Positions 22,804 to 36,560 are shown, counted from the stretch's first letter. The stretch is DNA of 64,000 bases from Trema orientale (GCA_002914845.1 JXTC01000064.1:786372-850371); one strand, 5' to 3'. Program-made: numbers and translations. The notes: generated by a model not told the origin, from the sequence alone.

Positions 22804-23764
22804 AATCTCCTCCTTTTTGATATTGACAAACATTGATTTATGAGATAAGAAAAAATGTAATAAGGCAAATTTGACAAGTTTACCATAATTCTTACTATAT
22901 TTTCAGCTCCACCTTAAAATATGCTTGACAATGTAAGAAGTGACTTGCTCCTCCTTTTAACTCAATTAAGCAATATAAGCACATTATGGGAAAAGGTAAA
23001 AAGAACGTATGCTAAATGAAGTTCACTCCCTTATAATATATACAATCATAAATATATCTTTTTCTCTTCATATTCATAAATCTTCATCATTTGCCCCTTT
23101 TTGATATCATTAAAAAGATAAAAACAATTTTTTAAATTAGATATCTCATAAAAACCAATCTATCCCTTTGAAATAAGATTCTCCTTATATTAATTTAGGA
23201 TATTTCTCTTTTCCTTTGAAATCATGACAAAATTATATGAAAGAGTAATACACAAACAATTTTCTTCCATATAAAAAATAACATGACAAGTTATGCAATT
23301 AGAAGATATGGAGGAATCAAGAATTGAACAATCTTCAAAAATAAGAATGACAATATCAAACAAAAGATTAAACAACAATATGATGACAAAGTAAAAACAA
23401 GACCATTCTTTTTAATTTTTGGTAAAACTTTCTCTATTAATGATAAGTATGGTAACTATATGTTAGCATATTCAACATAGAGAAGTTGCATCAAATCAAG
23501 ATCATTAAAGCTCTAGCACAAAATGAAAATAATTTTATTGAACATCATGAAAGCTCTAGCATAATTTTTTTCTTGTTGAAAATATATTTCTCCAAGTATA
23601 ATCAATTATAAAGCATAGAGGAGAAATCTAAAATCATTTTAGCACAAAATGAAATAATTTCTTTTCCTCCATTTTTTTAAAATTATATAGAGCACATAAA
23701 AAAGGATGCATTCAAAAGATATATGATCAATTACACTTTCAAATCATATTGAGTCAATCTTAGA
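22804..23764 (-). mobile_element. 3' untranslated region of the minus-strand SIRE-like element
   Basis: Sequence before the polypurine tract. Two blocks, about 22900-23015 and 23575-23740, are inverted copies of 27835-27965 and 27655-27795 in the plus-strand element. No coding sequence survives. The short frame at 23190-23378 is not recognisable. Confidence 0.55.
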
Positions 23765-24616
23765 GTATCTGTAGTGTATTGTTCATAAATCTCCTAAGCC
23801 AAACTTGTATTCATTACTTTTGTGAGGAGAGTTCTTGAGTGTGTTCGCTCTTGATTATTATAAAATCATTTGAGTTGAGATGAGATTGGCACCGTAGTCA
23901 TAAACAACTTGGTATAGGTGAGGTTGCTAGTGGAGTCTAAACAACCCAAGTATAGGTGAGGTTATCACCAGAGTCAAAATAACCTGTGTGTTGGTGAGGT
24001 TGGCACCACTGTCTAAACAATCCATATAGATAAGGTTGGTACTGGAGTCTAAACTACTGTGCATAGGTGAGGTTGCCACCGAAGTCTAAGCAACCCAAGT
24101 GTAGGTGAGGTTGTCATCGGAGTCTAAACAACTTATATATTAGTGAGGTTGGCACCACTGTCTAAACAATTCATATAGGTAAGGTTGGTACTGAAATCTA
24201 AACAATCCGTGTTTAGGCGTGATAGAGCCGAATTCAAGACTATTGTAAAGGCGTGGGTGTGCCTAAAAGGAATTCACTCTATTTGTACAAGGGTCGGTCA
24301 AGCCCATGATCTAAATCCGATAGTAGAAAGCTCGAAATAAGTTATCGAGAGCCAGATATGTAGGCAAACTATCGTGTTTATCAAACCTTATAAAAACTGA
24401 GTTTGCATTTCTTCTATCCCTACACTCTTTACTTTATTGCAAGCTATTTGATTTAATGTTTGATATATATATATATACATAGTGTGCTTAATTTGCTTGA
24501 TATTATTAGCTTTAAAGTCAAACTAGTGGTCTATGATTTTGTATAGTTGAAAAGTTTCTTAAAAAGTTTTAAAACCCAATTCACCCCCCTCTTAAGCTGT
24601 CAATCTTGGGCTAACA
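23765..24616 (+). mobile_element. SIRE/Maximus-like 5' LTR with internal tandem repeats
   Basis: The LTR ends at 24616 (cttgggctaaca), followed at once by a worn primer-binding site. Its end matches 28200-28305 closely. Positions 23905-24215 are about eight units of ~37 bp around taggtgaggttggcaccggagtctaaac. The array repeats as a block of four: 23915 matches 24064 and 23992 matches 24140, a higher-order period of about 148 bp. The left limit is uncertain. Confidence 0.7.
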
Positions 24617-24640
24617 ATTAATATCATAGCTTGGTACTCA
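24617..24640 (+). promoter_or_regulatory. Degenerate primer-binding site
   Basis: attaatatcatagcttggta directly after the LTR corresponds to the TGGTATCAGAGC-type site (initiator Met tRNA) of Ty1/copia elements, with several changes. It fixes the LTR end and element orientation. Confidence 0.65.
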
Positions 24641-24659
24641 AATTTAAAAGACTTAATCG

Positions 24660-26080
24660 TCTTGAGATGACTAACCCAAATAATTTTTAAAATATTCAAA
24701 ATGAGGAGTGTTCAACTAGATTATAATTTTTTAATGGTATTGGGTATGATCTTTACAAAACTAAAATGCTTAAACTTCTTAAATTTTTAGTTGATGATTT
24801 GTTGAATATTTCTGTTCAAGGTCTATATATTCCTAGGAAAATAATTGATAACAAATTGGTTGAAAAAAAATTCTATGAATATGATGAGATTGACAAAATT
24901 ATATTTTCTAGGAATAGATGTTCTTTGAATTGTTTATTTTGTAGTCTAGATGTAAATATTTACAGTAGTGTATAATCGGCTACTAATGCACATGAGATGT
25001 AGAAAATTTTTGAAAGCACATATAAAAGCACAAGTCAAATTAAAGAAAATAAAACTAGTATACTTGTGTACGACTATGAGTTATTTGAAATAAAAAGTGA
25101 TGAAGCTATTGCTCAAATGTTTATTAGATTTACTAAAATTACTAACGATCTTCATGCTTTTGGGAAAATATATAGCAAAACTGAAATCGTAACAAAGGTT
25201 CTAAAAACCTTAACAAAAGCATATCAAGAGAAGGTGGTTACTATCAAAGAAGAGAAAGACGTCTCTAATATCTCTCTAGAAGAACTTATCAAAATTCTCA
25301 TTTCTCATGAGATCATGATAATCAAGAACAAAAAATCAAGATGGGGAAGAAGAAAAAGAATAAAGGCCACATGAGTTGATAATGGTAACTTCAAAAGGAG
25401 ATTGGCAACATGTGCTTCATAGCTATTGATGGTGAGGTAAAATCTCTTGAACTCAATGATGACTTACTTGATGATTTTGATAATGAAAGTAATGAAGAAG
25501 AGTTATCATACAATAAGGAAGTTATCTCTTTTGACAATGAGGTGGTTATCTCTTTTATCAAATGAACTTGAGAAATTTTCAAAAGAAAAGGAAGTTATTT
25601 TGACTTGTGATATATGTATACATTCGAAAAATAAAAATACTTCTTTAAAAGAAAACGTTTTAGATTTAACCAACATTGTTCACAAGTTCATCAATGGAAA
25701 AAAGAATTTTGAATTAATGCTTGATGGACAAAGATATATTTTTGACAAAGGAGATATAGGATACAAACATTTTATAAAACAAATGTATCTCAAAAATTAT
25801 TTTATTAAAGCATCATCTTGTAGTGACTCAAAATATGTATGTAATTATTGCAACAAAAATAGACATACAAGCTTTTCATGCTCCATTAAGAAAAATGCAT
25901 ATTTTGGTCAAACAAGAATGGATTCCAAAGAATTCAAAGACTAATCTCCAAGGACCCAAAGTTATATGGGTACTAAAAAATCCAAATTTGAATTTTTGTT
26001 GTAAGAACAAACAAGAACATAGTTGCTCCAAGAACTTAACCGATAACTTCACCAAGCTCGATTCTTTTACAAAGAAATGA
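24660..26080 (+). pseudogene. Ty1/copia gag remnant (SIRE-like)
   Basis: Several frames together give a capsid-like protein. The best parts are the UBN2-type block at 25066-25374 (DYELFEIKSDEAIAQMF, then LTKAYQEKVVTIKEEKDVSN) and a CX2CX4HX4C zinc knuckle at about 25838-25890 (CNYCNKNRHTSFSC). The N-terminal segment lies at 24766-24975. Stops (for example at 24973) and frameshifts split it. Gag would package element RNA; this copy is dead. Confidence 0.75.
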
Positions 26081-27640
26081 TGTTGGATATTTCATTTTTA
26101 GAGAGACAATACAAAAAGCAAGTTCATTTATATCAGTGATATCGGTAACAATTCTTTAACTATCTTTGAGAATGTCTGGTTAGAAACATAATTTGCTTAA
26201 TATTTGTTAACTATATGAGTAGGGTTATTGAGTTCTTTCTTTTAGCATTTCAAATGTTCAATTTGAAAATTTGAACAAATGAGATTATATTTTTTGATCA
26301 AAAAATACTTTTATTATTGTGAAAAACTTTTCAAGCTGAGATATTTTTTTTGCTTTAAAATAAAATGTTTATTGATTGTGGAATATAAAAATTGGAGATG
26401 TTAATATGGTTACAATTTTGAATCTTAAAAAAAAAAAACGAAAATCTTGTTCTGGTTTACCTAGTCTAATTTTTATAAATGACAAGATTTATAAAGCATG
26501 TTATTTTGGAAAATAAGTCATTTTTTTTTACAAATATTATGCTCTTGAGATAGTTGATAATTTTTTTAAAAAATTATAAGGTTTTCTTTGTTTGTTTTAA
26601 AATAGCTATATCAAATGCAAATATATTTATTAAAATATTTTTAGGCCAAAGCTATCAATATTATTTGTTATATTTTTAACCGACTGTTGATTAGACTTAT
26701 TTTAAATAAAATACCATTATGAGTTTTGAAATAATCAAAAACCCAATATTGGTTATTTTAGAGCCTTTGGATACAAATATTTTATTTTTTTATAAAAAAA
26801 ATACCAAAAACAACTTAAAAATTGTGATTTACATCTAATATTGGAACGTTTCTTGGTTATCGACTACTAGTAATGTATAAATAGAGTTTTCAAAAAAAAA
26901 AAAAACGAAGTAGTAGATGAACCTATATATGTGATATTTGATGAAACTAATGACTCCTCCAAGGAGAAAAACATAGATAATATTATTGTAGGTTTGGAAT
27001 AAAGCTTGAATGATTGGATCTTAATGACAAATCAAAGATGATGATTAAAGTCCAATTTCAACACAAAGAAGATGAAGAGCTTTTGGAAGGTTGGTATGGT
27101 TAATTTTATTTTATTATTTATAATTCTAAATTTGATTGACATATTAATTACTTTTATATGATTCAAATATATTGCACAATGCATATTACTTAAACTCTTA
27201 TATTTGTGCAAATACTTGATAATTTTTATGTAACAAGTACCATGCATAATTAATTGAATTATTTTACCTATATTGGTGATATATTTGAGCTCAAAATGAT
27301 GTATTACTTGAATTCAATTATTCTATTTCGTAACTTAGTCTTTTTGAATATGTGTACCTGATTTTTTTCATCCTATGTTATTATGAGAATAAACTTTTGA
27401 TAAATATCACATTTCAGGTTCTCATTAGCTTTCAAGACTTGGATTGACAGTCTTTGAACTTCAATGATATTTTAAATTATGTTATGATCTAATAAATTCT
27501 TCTCTTGAATGTTTCTCTTAGTTTTGATGCCTTATACTTATGACTTTACTATTTGACATTGATATCTCTCTTATATGAATAATCTTTGCTTACTTTAGTT
27601 ATTTAATTTTTTATCATAATTCATATATTAAGGGGGAGCA
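26081..27640 (+). mobile_element. Decayed internal region of the SIRE-like element
   Basis: Mostly AT-rich sequence with no intact domain. A short stretch near 26905-26990 (VIFDETNDSS) resembles the region after integrase in SIRE-like polyproteins. A purine tract, aagggggagca, lies near 27631-27641 where a polypurine tract is expected. Reverse transcriptase and most of integrase appear deleted. Confidence 0.5.
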
Positions 27641-28305
27641 TATTTATGATTTGTTTGTACTAAATGATAATATATCTTTTGAATACATCTTTTTTGATAT
27701 GCTCTCTATAATTTGATGAAAATAAAGGAAAAGAAATTATTTCATTTTGTGCTGGAACGATTTTAGATTTCTCCTCTATGCTTTATGATTGATTATACTT
27801 GGAGAAAATGATTTATTTATGAGTGTGCATATTTTAAGAGAGAGAACTTTATTTAGCATATATTCTTTTTACCTTTCCTCATAATATGCTTATATTGCTT
27901 AATTAAGTTAAAAGGACGAGCAAGTCACTTCTTACATTGTCAAGCATATTTGATTGAATATTTGATATATATGTATATATTGTACTTTATTTAGCATTGT
28001 CAAGAATTTTATTTAGTATACATTCTTTTTACCTTTCCTCATAATATGCTTATATTACTTAATTAAGTTAAAAGAGAAAGCAAGTCACTTTTTACATTGT
28101 CAAGCATATTTGATTGAATATTTGATATATATGTATATAGTGTGCTTAATTTGCTTGATATTATTGCTATATACTTGGTATTATTATTTGCTTAGCTTCA
28201 GAATTAAAAATAATGGTCTATGGTTTTGCATAGTTTAAAAGTTTCTTAAAAAGTTTTAAAACTCAATTCAACCCCCTCTTGGGTTGTCAATCTTGGGCTA
28301 ATACA
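27641..28305 (+). mobile_element. 3' end and truncated 3' LTR of the SIRE-like element
   Basis: Positions 28200-28305 match the 5' LTR end at 24510-24616 (aaaagttttaaaac, cccctctt, tcttgggcta). The first part of this LTR, including the 37 bp repeats, is missing. Instead the sequence carries a direct duplication of ~160 bp (about 27852-27975 repeated at 28013-28140). A deletion with rearrangement is likely. Confidence 0.6.
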
Positions 28306-29330
28306 GATAACAAAAAATAAATAATTGTATGATTAGGATCCTTGTGTATATTATATTGCCTGACAAGACCGTAAATTATATACTGAGCCACTTAAATAAA
28401 TTATAATATATCATGACTTGTATGGAGGTCATGAGTCCCATAAATGCCCTTTGTGTGTGGTATAGGTCCACCCCATATCACCATCAGAGTATTCTTGAAG
28501 GAACCAGATTATTTCCGAAAGAACCAGAGTGTCTCCCGAAGGAACTAGATCACGTATTTGGGTGCTGGCTCGCCACATTTTATCCACGAATACTCATTAG
28601 ACATTATAAATATACCACGTGTTCATGTCTCATGCGAAGTATAATAACAGATACATATGTATAAATAATCAGAAGATTCCACATAGTCACATGTACAGAT
28701 AATTTCTTACATTGCAAGTATGATGTAACTTATTTTATTTCCGAACTCTCAAATATTAACCTATGAAATGCTCTTCACTCACGGTACAACTAATGTTCTC
28801 CTAATATATTTTACCAATGAGCAAATCATTTCAGGTTATTATGGATTTCTATGTTCCTATAGTGAATAGCAACACACAAAGGAAGCAAGGAAGAAAAATT
28901 AAAGAATAATAATAGATATAAATAAATCTGCAGTATAAGTAAATTTTCTTAACACAAAAGGATAATCTCTGATGCGTAAAAAATCAATTTAATCATAATA
29001 AAATGTATATCTATAGATATATAGATGTCCGTCTAACTAAAAACCCAAAAATAAATACTTAGGAAATGTTACACAAATCAGGTGCCTCTTAGATTCAATT
29101 TCCTCAATATGTGTACTCATGTGTACAAGTGTGCTTGTTTGTTAAACAAAAGAAAAAAAAAAGGTTCTCTAGCAAAAATAACCACAATAATAATTATGAC
29201 AAAATAGTAATAAATCTGTTATATCTTTAAACAATATAACTACACGGTCTAGCGAAAAATCAAATGTTCAAGTATACATATGAAACAATAGTAATCAAAT
29301 TAACTCCAGAACTTTACCTTTCTTGTATTA
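28306..29330. other. AT-rich DNA, possibly old LTR sequence
   Basis: No gene is seen. The open frame at 28413-28664 has no recognisable domain and holds repeated gaaccaga/ccgaag pieces, which looks more like LTR or UTR sequence. Positions 28900-29330 are AT-rich and featureless. Confidence 0.4.
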
Positions 29331-29590
29331 TTGTATAAACATAACATATTGTCTACACTTAAAATATACACGGCTATCATAGTATAGATTAAGGTTTCAA
29401 TCCCACCGAGAAGTTAAATCAACAATAAAAAAAATAAAAAATAAAAAGAAAAATTGAAAATAATTAACTAAGCAATAAATCAAAATAATGAAAATACTAA
29501 TATGAGAAAGACAAGGCTTCAAGATTCACTTAATTGTTCATTTAATAGTTACTAACTTTGATTTATATTTACTACTTAATTATATATTTC
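29331..29590 (-). mobile_element. Athila/Tat-like LTR, distal part (minus strand)
   Basis: On the minus strand, ctcggtgggattgaaacct and ctatgatagccgtgtata (about 29370-29415) resemble the late part of Athila/Tat LTRs. The piece would continue across the 29591-33616 insertion to 33617-34975. The outer end could not be set; 29331 is approximate. Confidence 0.45.
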
Positions 29591-32500
29591 TGTAATGGCC
29601 CGAATTTTCGGATCGTTAACTACTTATATTCTTATCTTACTTATTTAAAAGAGAAACTCAAACTCTAAAAATTCGTGACTTTTTTTTTAAAAAAAAAAAT
29701 ATACTTTCATTTTTTTTAAGAGGTTGATATACACAATTAACCATTTACTTAATTTGATAAATTTTAGAACAAATAAAATGCTTCAAAGATGGTTAAGCAA
29801 CTTTTGTTTAAATTTGTTCATAAATCTTTTGCTTTGGGTAATTTAAATAATGCACAACTAAAAAGGGCTCCCAGGTGAGGAGGGGGGTCACATGCGGATC
29901 ATTTAAGTCTCAAACTCTCCTTAGATAATTTAGGCCTTTTTGACAGAACCCCTTCAGTTTTATATTTATTCAAATTAAACTATTTTTACTTTTAGATCTT
30001 TTCATATTGAAAAATGTTCGATTAAACTCCACTCAACCAAAATATATTTTCAAGTTCAACTTAATAAAATCATGCATTGTGAAATAAAATACTGAGTTAT
30101 AAATATGTTTTAAACAACATCAAGCATACATAAGTGAAATCATTAGTCTCATACTAAAAACATATGCGGCAATAATTTAATAGCAATATTCCATATCCCA
30201 TGCCTCGCATTCATCTTCGCCTCGATTCCAGTCAACTCATCAATCAATCAAGGGTTTCTTCCCTTTGGGATCTACAATATAGATATTCATAAAATGTGAG
30301 CTTTCTCTCAGTAATTCTCACAAAATATTTCGTATATAAACAGACAATCTTTTATGAGAGTCCGATTATGTTATTTTATAAAATTGTTATCTTATGTTTT
30401 ATTATAAGATATTATATCGTTATTTTATCTCATTCTTTATCATAAAGTCTTTTTTCTTTCTTATAGACCCTGGTGTACGTACCGAGTGCACACTACCGAA
30501 TGGAAAACCAGGGGAATGACCTAACTGAAAACACTCACAGTCATAAACTTAACATACTTTTTCTCGAGAATCCTCACTTAGGAGAGGTCGGTCTTATCTT
30601 CCCTCGGATATCCTCACCTAGTGAAGGTTGGTACGACACCTTTAAATTCTTATCTTATTTAGTCTTTTCTTAACGTTTAGGTACGCTTCAATAATAAACC
30701 CAAACTTTATATTCTGCTATCTTAGCATTTCTTTTGTTAAAGTATGCTTAGAGTATTTTAACATGATAACGTTATAAAGTAAACATACATCATTTTAATA
30801 AAATAGGAAATGCATCTTTATAAGTATTTTTCACATTATATATAGGCCACATGATAAAGGTAAAGACAAGTTATCACATGAATTAACTTCAAACATATCA
30901 TACTGCAAACAGAAAATAATTTCAAAACCATCCATGTCATAGGTAGGATTGTACTTATCTTGAAATGCGATTGTCCTAGTTCCACTAGTTAATTACGTAC
31001 GTCTAGGTGGGAGTTCTACCCTGACGTATGCATACTCTAATTGTTAGAGTAATTTAAAGTGGACTTATACTTTTCTTAAAGCTCTCAATTTTTTGGTAGA
31101 TTTAAGATGACTAGGACTTGGTCTTAATCAAACATAAAACTTTTCAATTGACAAATAATGTCATGTTATGCTTTCACTAATTTGTACTTTTATCTTGAAT
31201 TAATTGGACTTAAAATTTCTTAGTCCTCATTATGGTGCTCTTATTAGTCTATCAAAATAATGGTTGTAGATTTGATTAATATTATCTTTAATTGGCTAAG
31301 CCTCTTTAGTCATTTTAGTCTCCATTGAATTCTCTTGATTAATTACCTTATCCTGAATCATGGGTTTTAATATAATGAGTAGGCCAAAGACACTAATAGC
31401 TACACACTTATTTTTAAATCTATAATTATACTCTGGACTAGACATAATATTGGGCTTTTCACTCTTCTTAGGCCTATGACTATACTTGAATAAACATAAT
31501 TAGGGTCATAAGATCATTATTTCCTATTATAGATTTTATATCCTCAACTTAGGTAAATCGCCTCTTATTCAATTTAAAAATCTAGGATGTGATTATTTAG
31601 ATTTCTTTGCACAAAATTTCCAACCCAAGATTTCAGGTTTCATAATTATATTTTTGCCCCCAAGATTTTAAGATTTCTAACAATTATGCCCTCCAAAGGT
31701 AAACCATAAGTTATAGCTTATCTTTTGGTTTTTTTGTTAAGGATTCTTCCTTAATTTATTTTTACAACTTAAAATAGTTTCAAAACTGCCTAAAATAATA
31801 TTTTTACATATTTGACCCATATTTCATCAAAATTATACTTTTGACCAAAAATACTCAAAATTTTGATATTTTAGTTCTTTTAACTTTTGAGCAACACTTT
31901 TCATTTTTGGAAATTATTTTTAATGGATAAAAATCTATTCTTAAGGATCTAAGTCTAAATCATTAAGCTTGGTTAATTTTCATGCATATTTTATTTTAGG
32001 GTTTTTCACCCAAAAATCTTCTACTTTTGAGTTTAGTCATTTTATTTTATTTTTTAGGCCTTTTTCTTTATCATGAAACATTCATAGTTAAAAGCTTGGG
32101 GAAATCAACAAGATAAGCTTTGATATAAAGATAAATTATACAGCATATAAAGTATATCAAATTTTATTTCTTATTTATTTCGTTGTAATATCTACGTACG
32201 TAAACACATAATAAGCAAGATGAGGGAATATTTACCTTCCATGCTTGTATCTTCTTTTTTGGAGTGTTTGAGAACTTTTTCTAAGTATCAATAATTTACT
32301 AAGAGTCAAAATACTAAAATTAGACTTCTCATAATTTTAGAGTTAAAACATCTTAATAAACTTAAATGTATTTGTACAACCTACCTTCCAAAGATCTTTT
32401 CTTCTTCTTCCTTACGTCTCTACTACAAAACTAGGTGCTCTTTTCTTTTGACTACAGTTTTTAAATTCTAGAGTCTTTATAGAAAAAGAATGCATGATGG

Positions 32501-33616
32501 ATAATATATTATAGCTCTTGTAGGTTTAGAAGAAAATAAGGTAGAAAGAGTTTTTCTTTTAGTTTTCTTTTTGAGAAATAATGATAGGAAGGATGAAGAT
32601 AGTCTTGGCTAAGTATATTGGAAGGCATCTTACGTAATTGGAAAGATGATTATGGATTTCCAACTGCTAATTAAAGGATCTATTTATAGTGCAAAGATGG
32701 AAGGTATCCTACTACAATATGTTACTTTTTTTTTTTCATTTCATCCATTTGCCCACTAATTTGTCCATGCATTGCTTTTCTTCTACTCTACTATCTCATC
32801 TTTATAATATTCACTCATCCATTGCCTTTGCTTTTGTCTCTAATCTCTCCTCTTTTTCAATTATTTGGAATCCAATACCACTAACTCCTAAAGAAAATCT
32901 CTACTATATTTTTCCTTTTCTTACCTTTTGAATTATTTTGGAGACAAAAGTTACCAATTAGTTTTGTCTACATCTTCCTCTTTGAATTATGGCCACTGAC
33001 TTCGAAAGAAAATTTCCATTATCATTTTCTTTTTCTTACCCTTTGAATTATTTTAGAGACAAAAGCTATCAATTAGTTTTGTCTATTTTTTTTTTTAAGA
33101 ATTACCCACTAACTTTAATAATTTTTTCTTACCTTTTCTATTCTACTAATTTATCTTTTAATTAAAGTTCTTACCTCCTTAAAATAAAACCTCATTAGTC
33201 CTTATCTTTTTCTACAACGTATTTTCCATCTTTGGATTGATTTGTCTACTTAAATCCTAGCCATTCAAATTGTGTCATGATTCTATTTTGGTGCAACCAT
33301 TATCTTTGGGTTTAAGGTGTAACAATTTTTAATGTGACATAAATATTTCACATTCTTATTTAGGGGACCTATGTCATCTTGATGTATATAATGTTTTCTT
33401 TGTAGAGTTAATTTATTATTAAGGAAAACCAACTTAGAATTTCCAAGTTAAAACAAGGAATAATTATGATTTTCTCACATAATAAAATTTAATATTATAA
33501 TCATATTACACACATAATTTCAATAATTGTGAAAATAAACTTATTAAAATTCGACATAAGTCTATGAATAATAATTCTACTAAGGTTGTAAGCCTAGAGA
33601 TTCATAGGTGGTTACA
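29591..33616 (+). mobile_element. Tekay-like Ty3/gypsy solo LTR, ~4.0 kb
   Basis: Starts TGTAATGGCCCGAATTTTCGG, a typical Tekay/Del LTR opening, and ends GGTGGTTACA, giving TGT...ACA ends. The 5 bp on each side, ATTTC (29586-29590) and GTTTC (33617-33621), agree in four of five bases, as expected for an aged target duplication. No coding domains were seen in 4 kb. It contains a ~115 bp tandem duplication at about 32890-33095. A short non-autonomous element is an alternative. Confidence 0.65.
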
Positions 33617-34975
33617 GTTTCACATCCCAAATACATCACCGGAAAATATAGCATTGAAAAACAAATATTAATCTAAAATATTTGATATGAAAAATTCTTC
33701 CAATTAACACTAAAATAATATATCTTACTAATTATCTAAGATCGAAAATATATCACAGAGACAGTACTGTAGTAAAAGATCAACTAATAAAATAAATATA
33801 ATTATAATCTAGGTGAAATCGCCACATAAAAAGAAGCATAGCTGGATTTATATGAGAAACTATAAAATAATATATAGAATTGAGACTAAAAAGATTGAAG
33901 AATTTGACAAACCAAACATATAAGTATTGAAGCACTTTAAGAAAAATCAAAGCTGGAAAACAGAAAACTAACTAATTAAGATCCTCTCTAGCATCTCAAA
34001 AAATGAGCCTAATCTCTCACTCATCTCACACACTCTCTCTAGAAAAAGTGGAATTTTTTCCTCTAAAAATTGGGGTATTTTTAGTTTGTCATGTTCTGGC
34101 TATTTATAGTTGATATTGGAGTGTTCTCCAAGTCTCCATACTTCCAAAGAAGTCTTCTGATTAGTCGGATGATGTGTAACCTCTACCTTCTTCTCTCTCT
34201 CTCTCTCTCTATCTATCTTTCTTTATTCAAGTTTATGAGCTATCGGGAATGATCTTGTGCGGCGTGTAACTATGAGCTCGCCACAAATCTCACTTCTGAT
34301 TCGCTGAAGAAAAGTGAAGTCAACATTTTCTATGTGGCACTGGAGGAATGGAGGGAAAACCATGTACAAGAGGGCTAAGAAGCATCGGATTGGACATGGC
34401 CTGGAAAGGTACTGTAGCGCGGGCCACAACTGTCACCTGCCTTCCACACTCTGAATTCCAGACATGAGTTACAAGAGGGCTAAGAAGCACCGAATTGGAC
34501 ATGGCCTAGAAAGGTACTGCAGCGCGGGCCACAGCTGTCACCTGCCTTCCACACTCTGAATTCCAGGCATGAGTTACACATGCTACTCAGCTTTATGTGC
34601 GGCTCGAACCAACGTCCAAGATCGTGCCTTGCTTCTCAGTTTTCACGCGTGGCTTGGCTGCATTTTCTGATTTGTTTTTCTTTTCTTTTATAATTAAATA
34701 AAAAAGAATCAAATTCAAATTAAAATTAAACCTAAATCATAATCCAAATCAAATAAAAACGTAATCCGAATTTAATTAAATCAAACTAAATTATCTTAAA
34801 CTAAATTAAATTAAAACCTAAATCTAATTAAATAAAATAAAATTAAATAAACCTATATCTAAATACTTCAAATCAAATTAACTATAAAATAACCTAAACT
34901 AAACTAAAAATACTCAAAAGACACAAAATATATAAATAAAAGAAAACAAATAACACTATTTTTATAGAGTTATCA
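33617..34975 (-). mobile_element. Athila/Tat-like LTR, proximal part (minus strand)
   Basis: On the minus strand the LTR begins TGATAACTCTATAAAAATAG at 34975, preceded by the purine tract tttaggggttt at 34976-34990 (polypurine tract). It runs leftward to the Tekay-like insertion at 33616. A CT microsatellite lies at 34188-34211 and a 105 bp tandem duplication at 34366-34575. No protein-coding gene is present. Confidence 0.65.
34366..34575. repeat. 105 bp tandem duplication inside the LTR
   Basis: Two adjacent copies (34366-34470 and 34471-34575) differ at only a few bases. Each starts acaagagggctaagaagca and is GC-richer than the surroundings. Overlapping minus-strand open frames here are products of the duplication. 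Confidence 0.85.
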
Positions 34976-36560
34976 AACCCCTAAACTTAAATTTTCTAGT
35001 CGCGAGCAGCCAAAAAAAAAAAAGAAATCTTAAAAGAAAATCTAAACACTTAAACATAACTCAGTCCAACTCTCAAAACTTGCTTAAAGATTTTACATAA
35101 TATAAAACCCAAGGAAAAATTTTGAACACTGTAAATAATCTAAAATTTCAATTCAAATGCCAATTTAACCTCGCCTACAATTTTTGAGTGTATGTGTGAA
35201 CAATTATATTTAATCATTTGCAACCCGGATCAGTTTATGCAAATAAGTAATATATATATATACAATCTCTAGATGATAAATAAACTTCATAAGCCTGTTT
35301 TTCATACCACTCTCCACTATTATAGACAAATACTGCACTAAAGATTGATAGAGGCTTTATTTAAGCTTGTAACGTATGGTTAAGATAAAGGTAAGATAAT
35401 AGTCATTTGTACAGCTCAAATCACCCTAAACACTTAACTTATTCTCAGATCTTTATACAAATCAACTTAAACACTTCATTGATATAACCCCTAAACTTCC
35501 ACTTCCTTCTACACTCCACTTTTCTTCCTTCTTATTTTTTTTTCTTTTTTCTTTTTCTTCACTTTTTCTTTTCATTTGAAGTACTATACCCCTAAACTTA
35601 TGAATTTTATTACTTTTTCTTTTTTTTTTATATCACAAGGTTATAGTACTATTTATTTATTTTTTCTGTCTCAAAAATATCATTCGAAACACCACCACCA
35701 CCATTCTTTCTATAATATCACATAACTTAAAAATATTCAACAAAGATCACATGTGCTATAAGGCAAAAGGTAAGATGTAGAAAATTATTATAAGTTTAAG
35801 GCTAAAAATATAGATTTCAAAGAAAAAGAAAAATTAGGTTCAAATGGGATAAACTAAAGATAATCAAGTGTCTAAGGTTGGCTTGAAAGGGCTTAAACGA
35901 TCCAAAGATGGCCTAAATCATATCTCTAATATAGTATAGTCTAGGATTTCGCCTCAAGTGATAATCAAACATGTTCTAGAGTTTACTGATGAGATTTAAA
36001 AAATTCACTTAATCACATAAACTTTCTCTACATAAGCAAAATAATTAAAATGCAACTAAGTGTGCAAAAATGTTCAAGAATCATAAGCAAAATTAAACTA
36101 ACATAAGAATCAAGCACACAGACAAAAACAACATTCATTATTTTCCTAAGAACTTTATTCAGTTAAATCAAATTCTTATTATCAGCATTCAGTCATCAAA
36201 CTGAGTTATAACTAAAAACAAATCTTCTTTTTTTTTATTTCTTTTAATTTTGTTTCCGAAAAAATTTGTACATGCAATGAAAAATATGTTCTTTTTAAAA
36301 TGTGCATACATATGCCACCACCCCCAACCTAAATTGGACAGTATCCTCACTGTCACAAAAATATAGAAAAAGAAAAAAGCAAAGGATAGAGAACACTTGA
36401 GTGATTGATTTGATAGAATTTGAGGCATTGTAATGATTAAGCTAGAGAAGAGAACAAAAACAAACTAAAGAAAAAATAAATAAATAACCTAATAATGAAA
36501 AATAAAATATGGTACAAAAAGTTGAAACCTGATTAGTCATGGTAAATAAGAGCCACAAAA
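34976..36560 (-). mobile_element. Athila/Tat-like 3' untranslated region
   Basis: AT-rich and gene-free. On the minus strand near 36315-36360 the motif ggatactgtccaatttaggttggggg is a known hallmark downstream of pol in Athila/Tat-type elements. Reverse transcriptase, RNase H and integrase are absent between this and the protease remnant, so a large internal deletion has occurred. Confidence 0.55.

Noticed and set aside
23905..24215. CRISPR-like array
   Set aside because: The ~37 bp units are contiguous tandem repeats in a plant LTR with no unique spacers.
28413..28664. 83-residue open frame
   Set aside because: No domain; repeated short pieces typical of LTR or UTR DNA.
34223..34502. Minus-strand open frames near 34.3 kb
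   Set aside because: Created by a 105 bp tandem duplication within an LTR.
36189..36428. 79-residue minus-strand frame as a gene
   Set aside because: It covers the Athila/Tat post-pol motif and a T-rich tract; no start or domain evidence.
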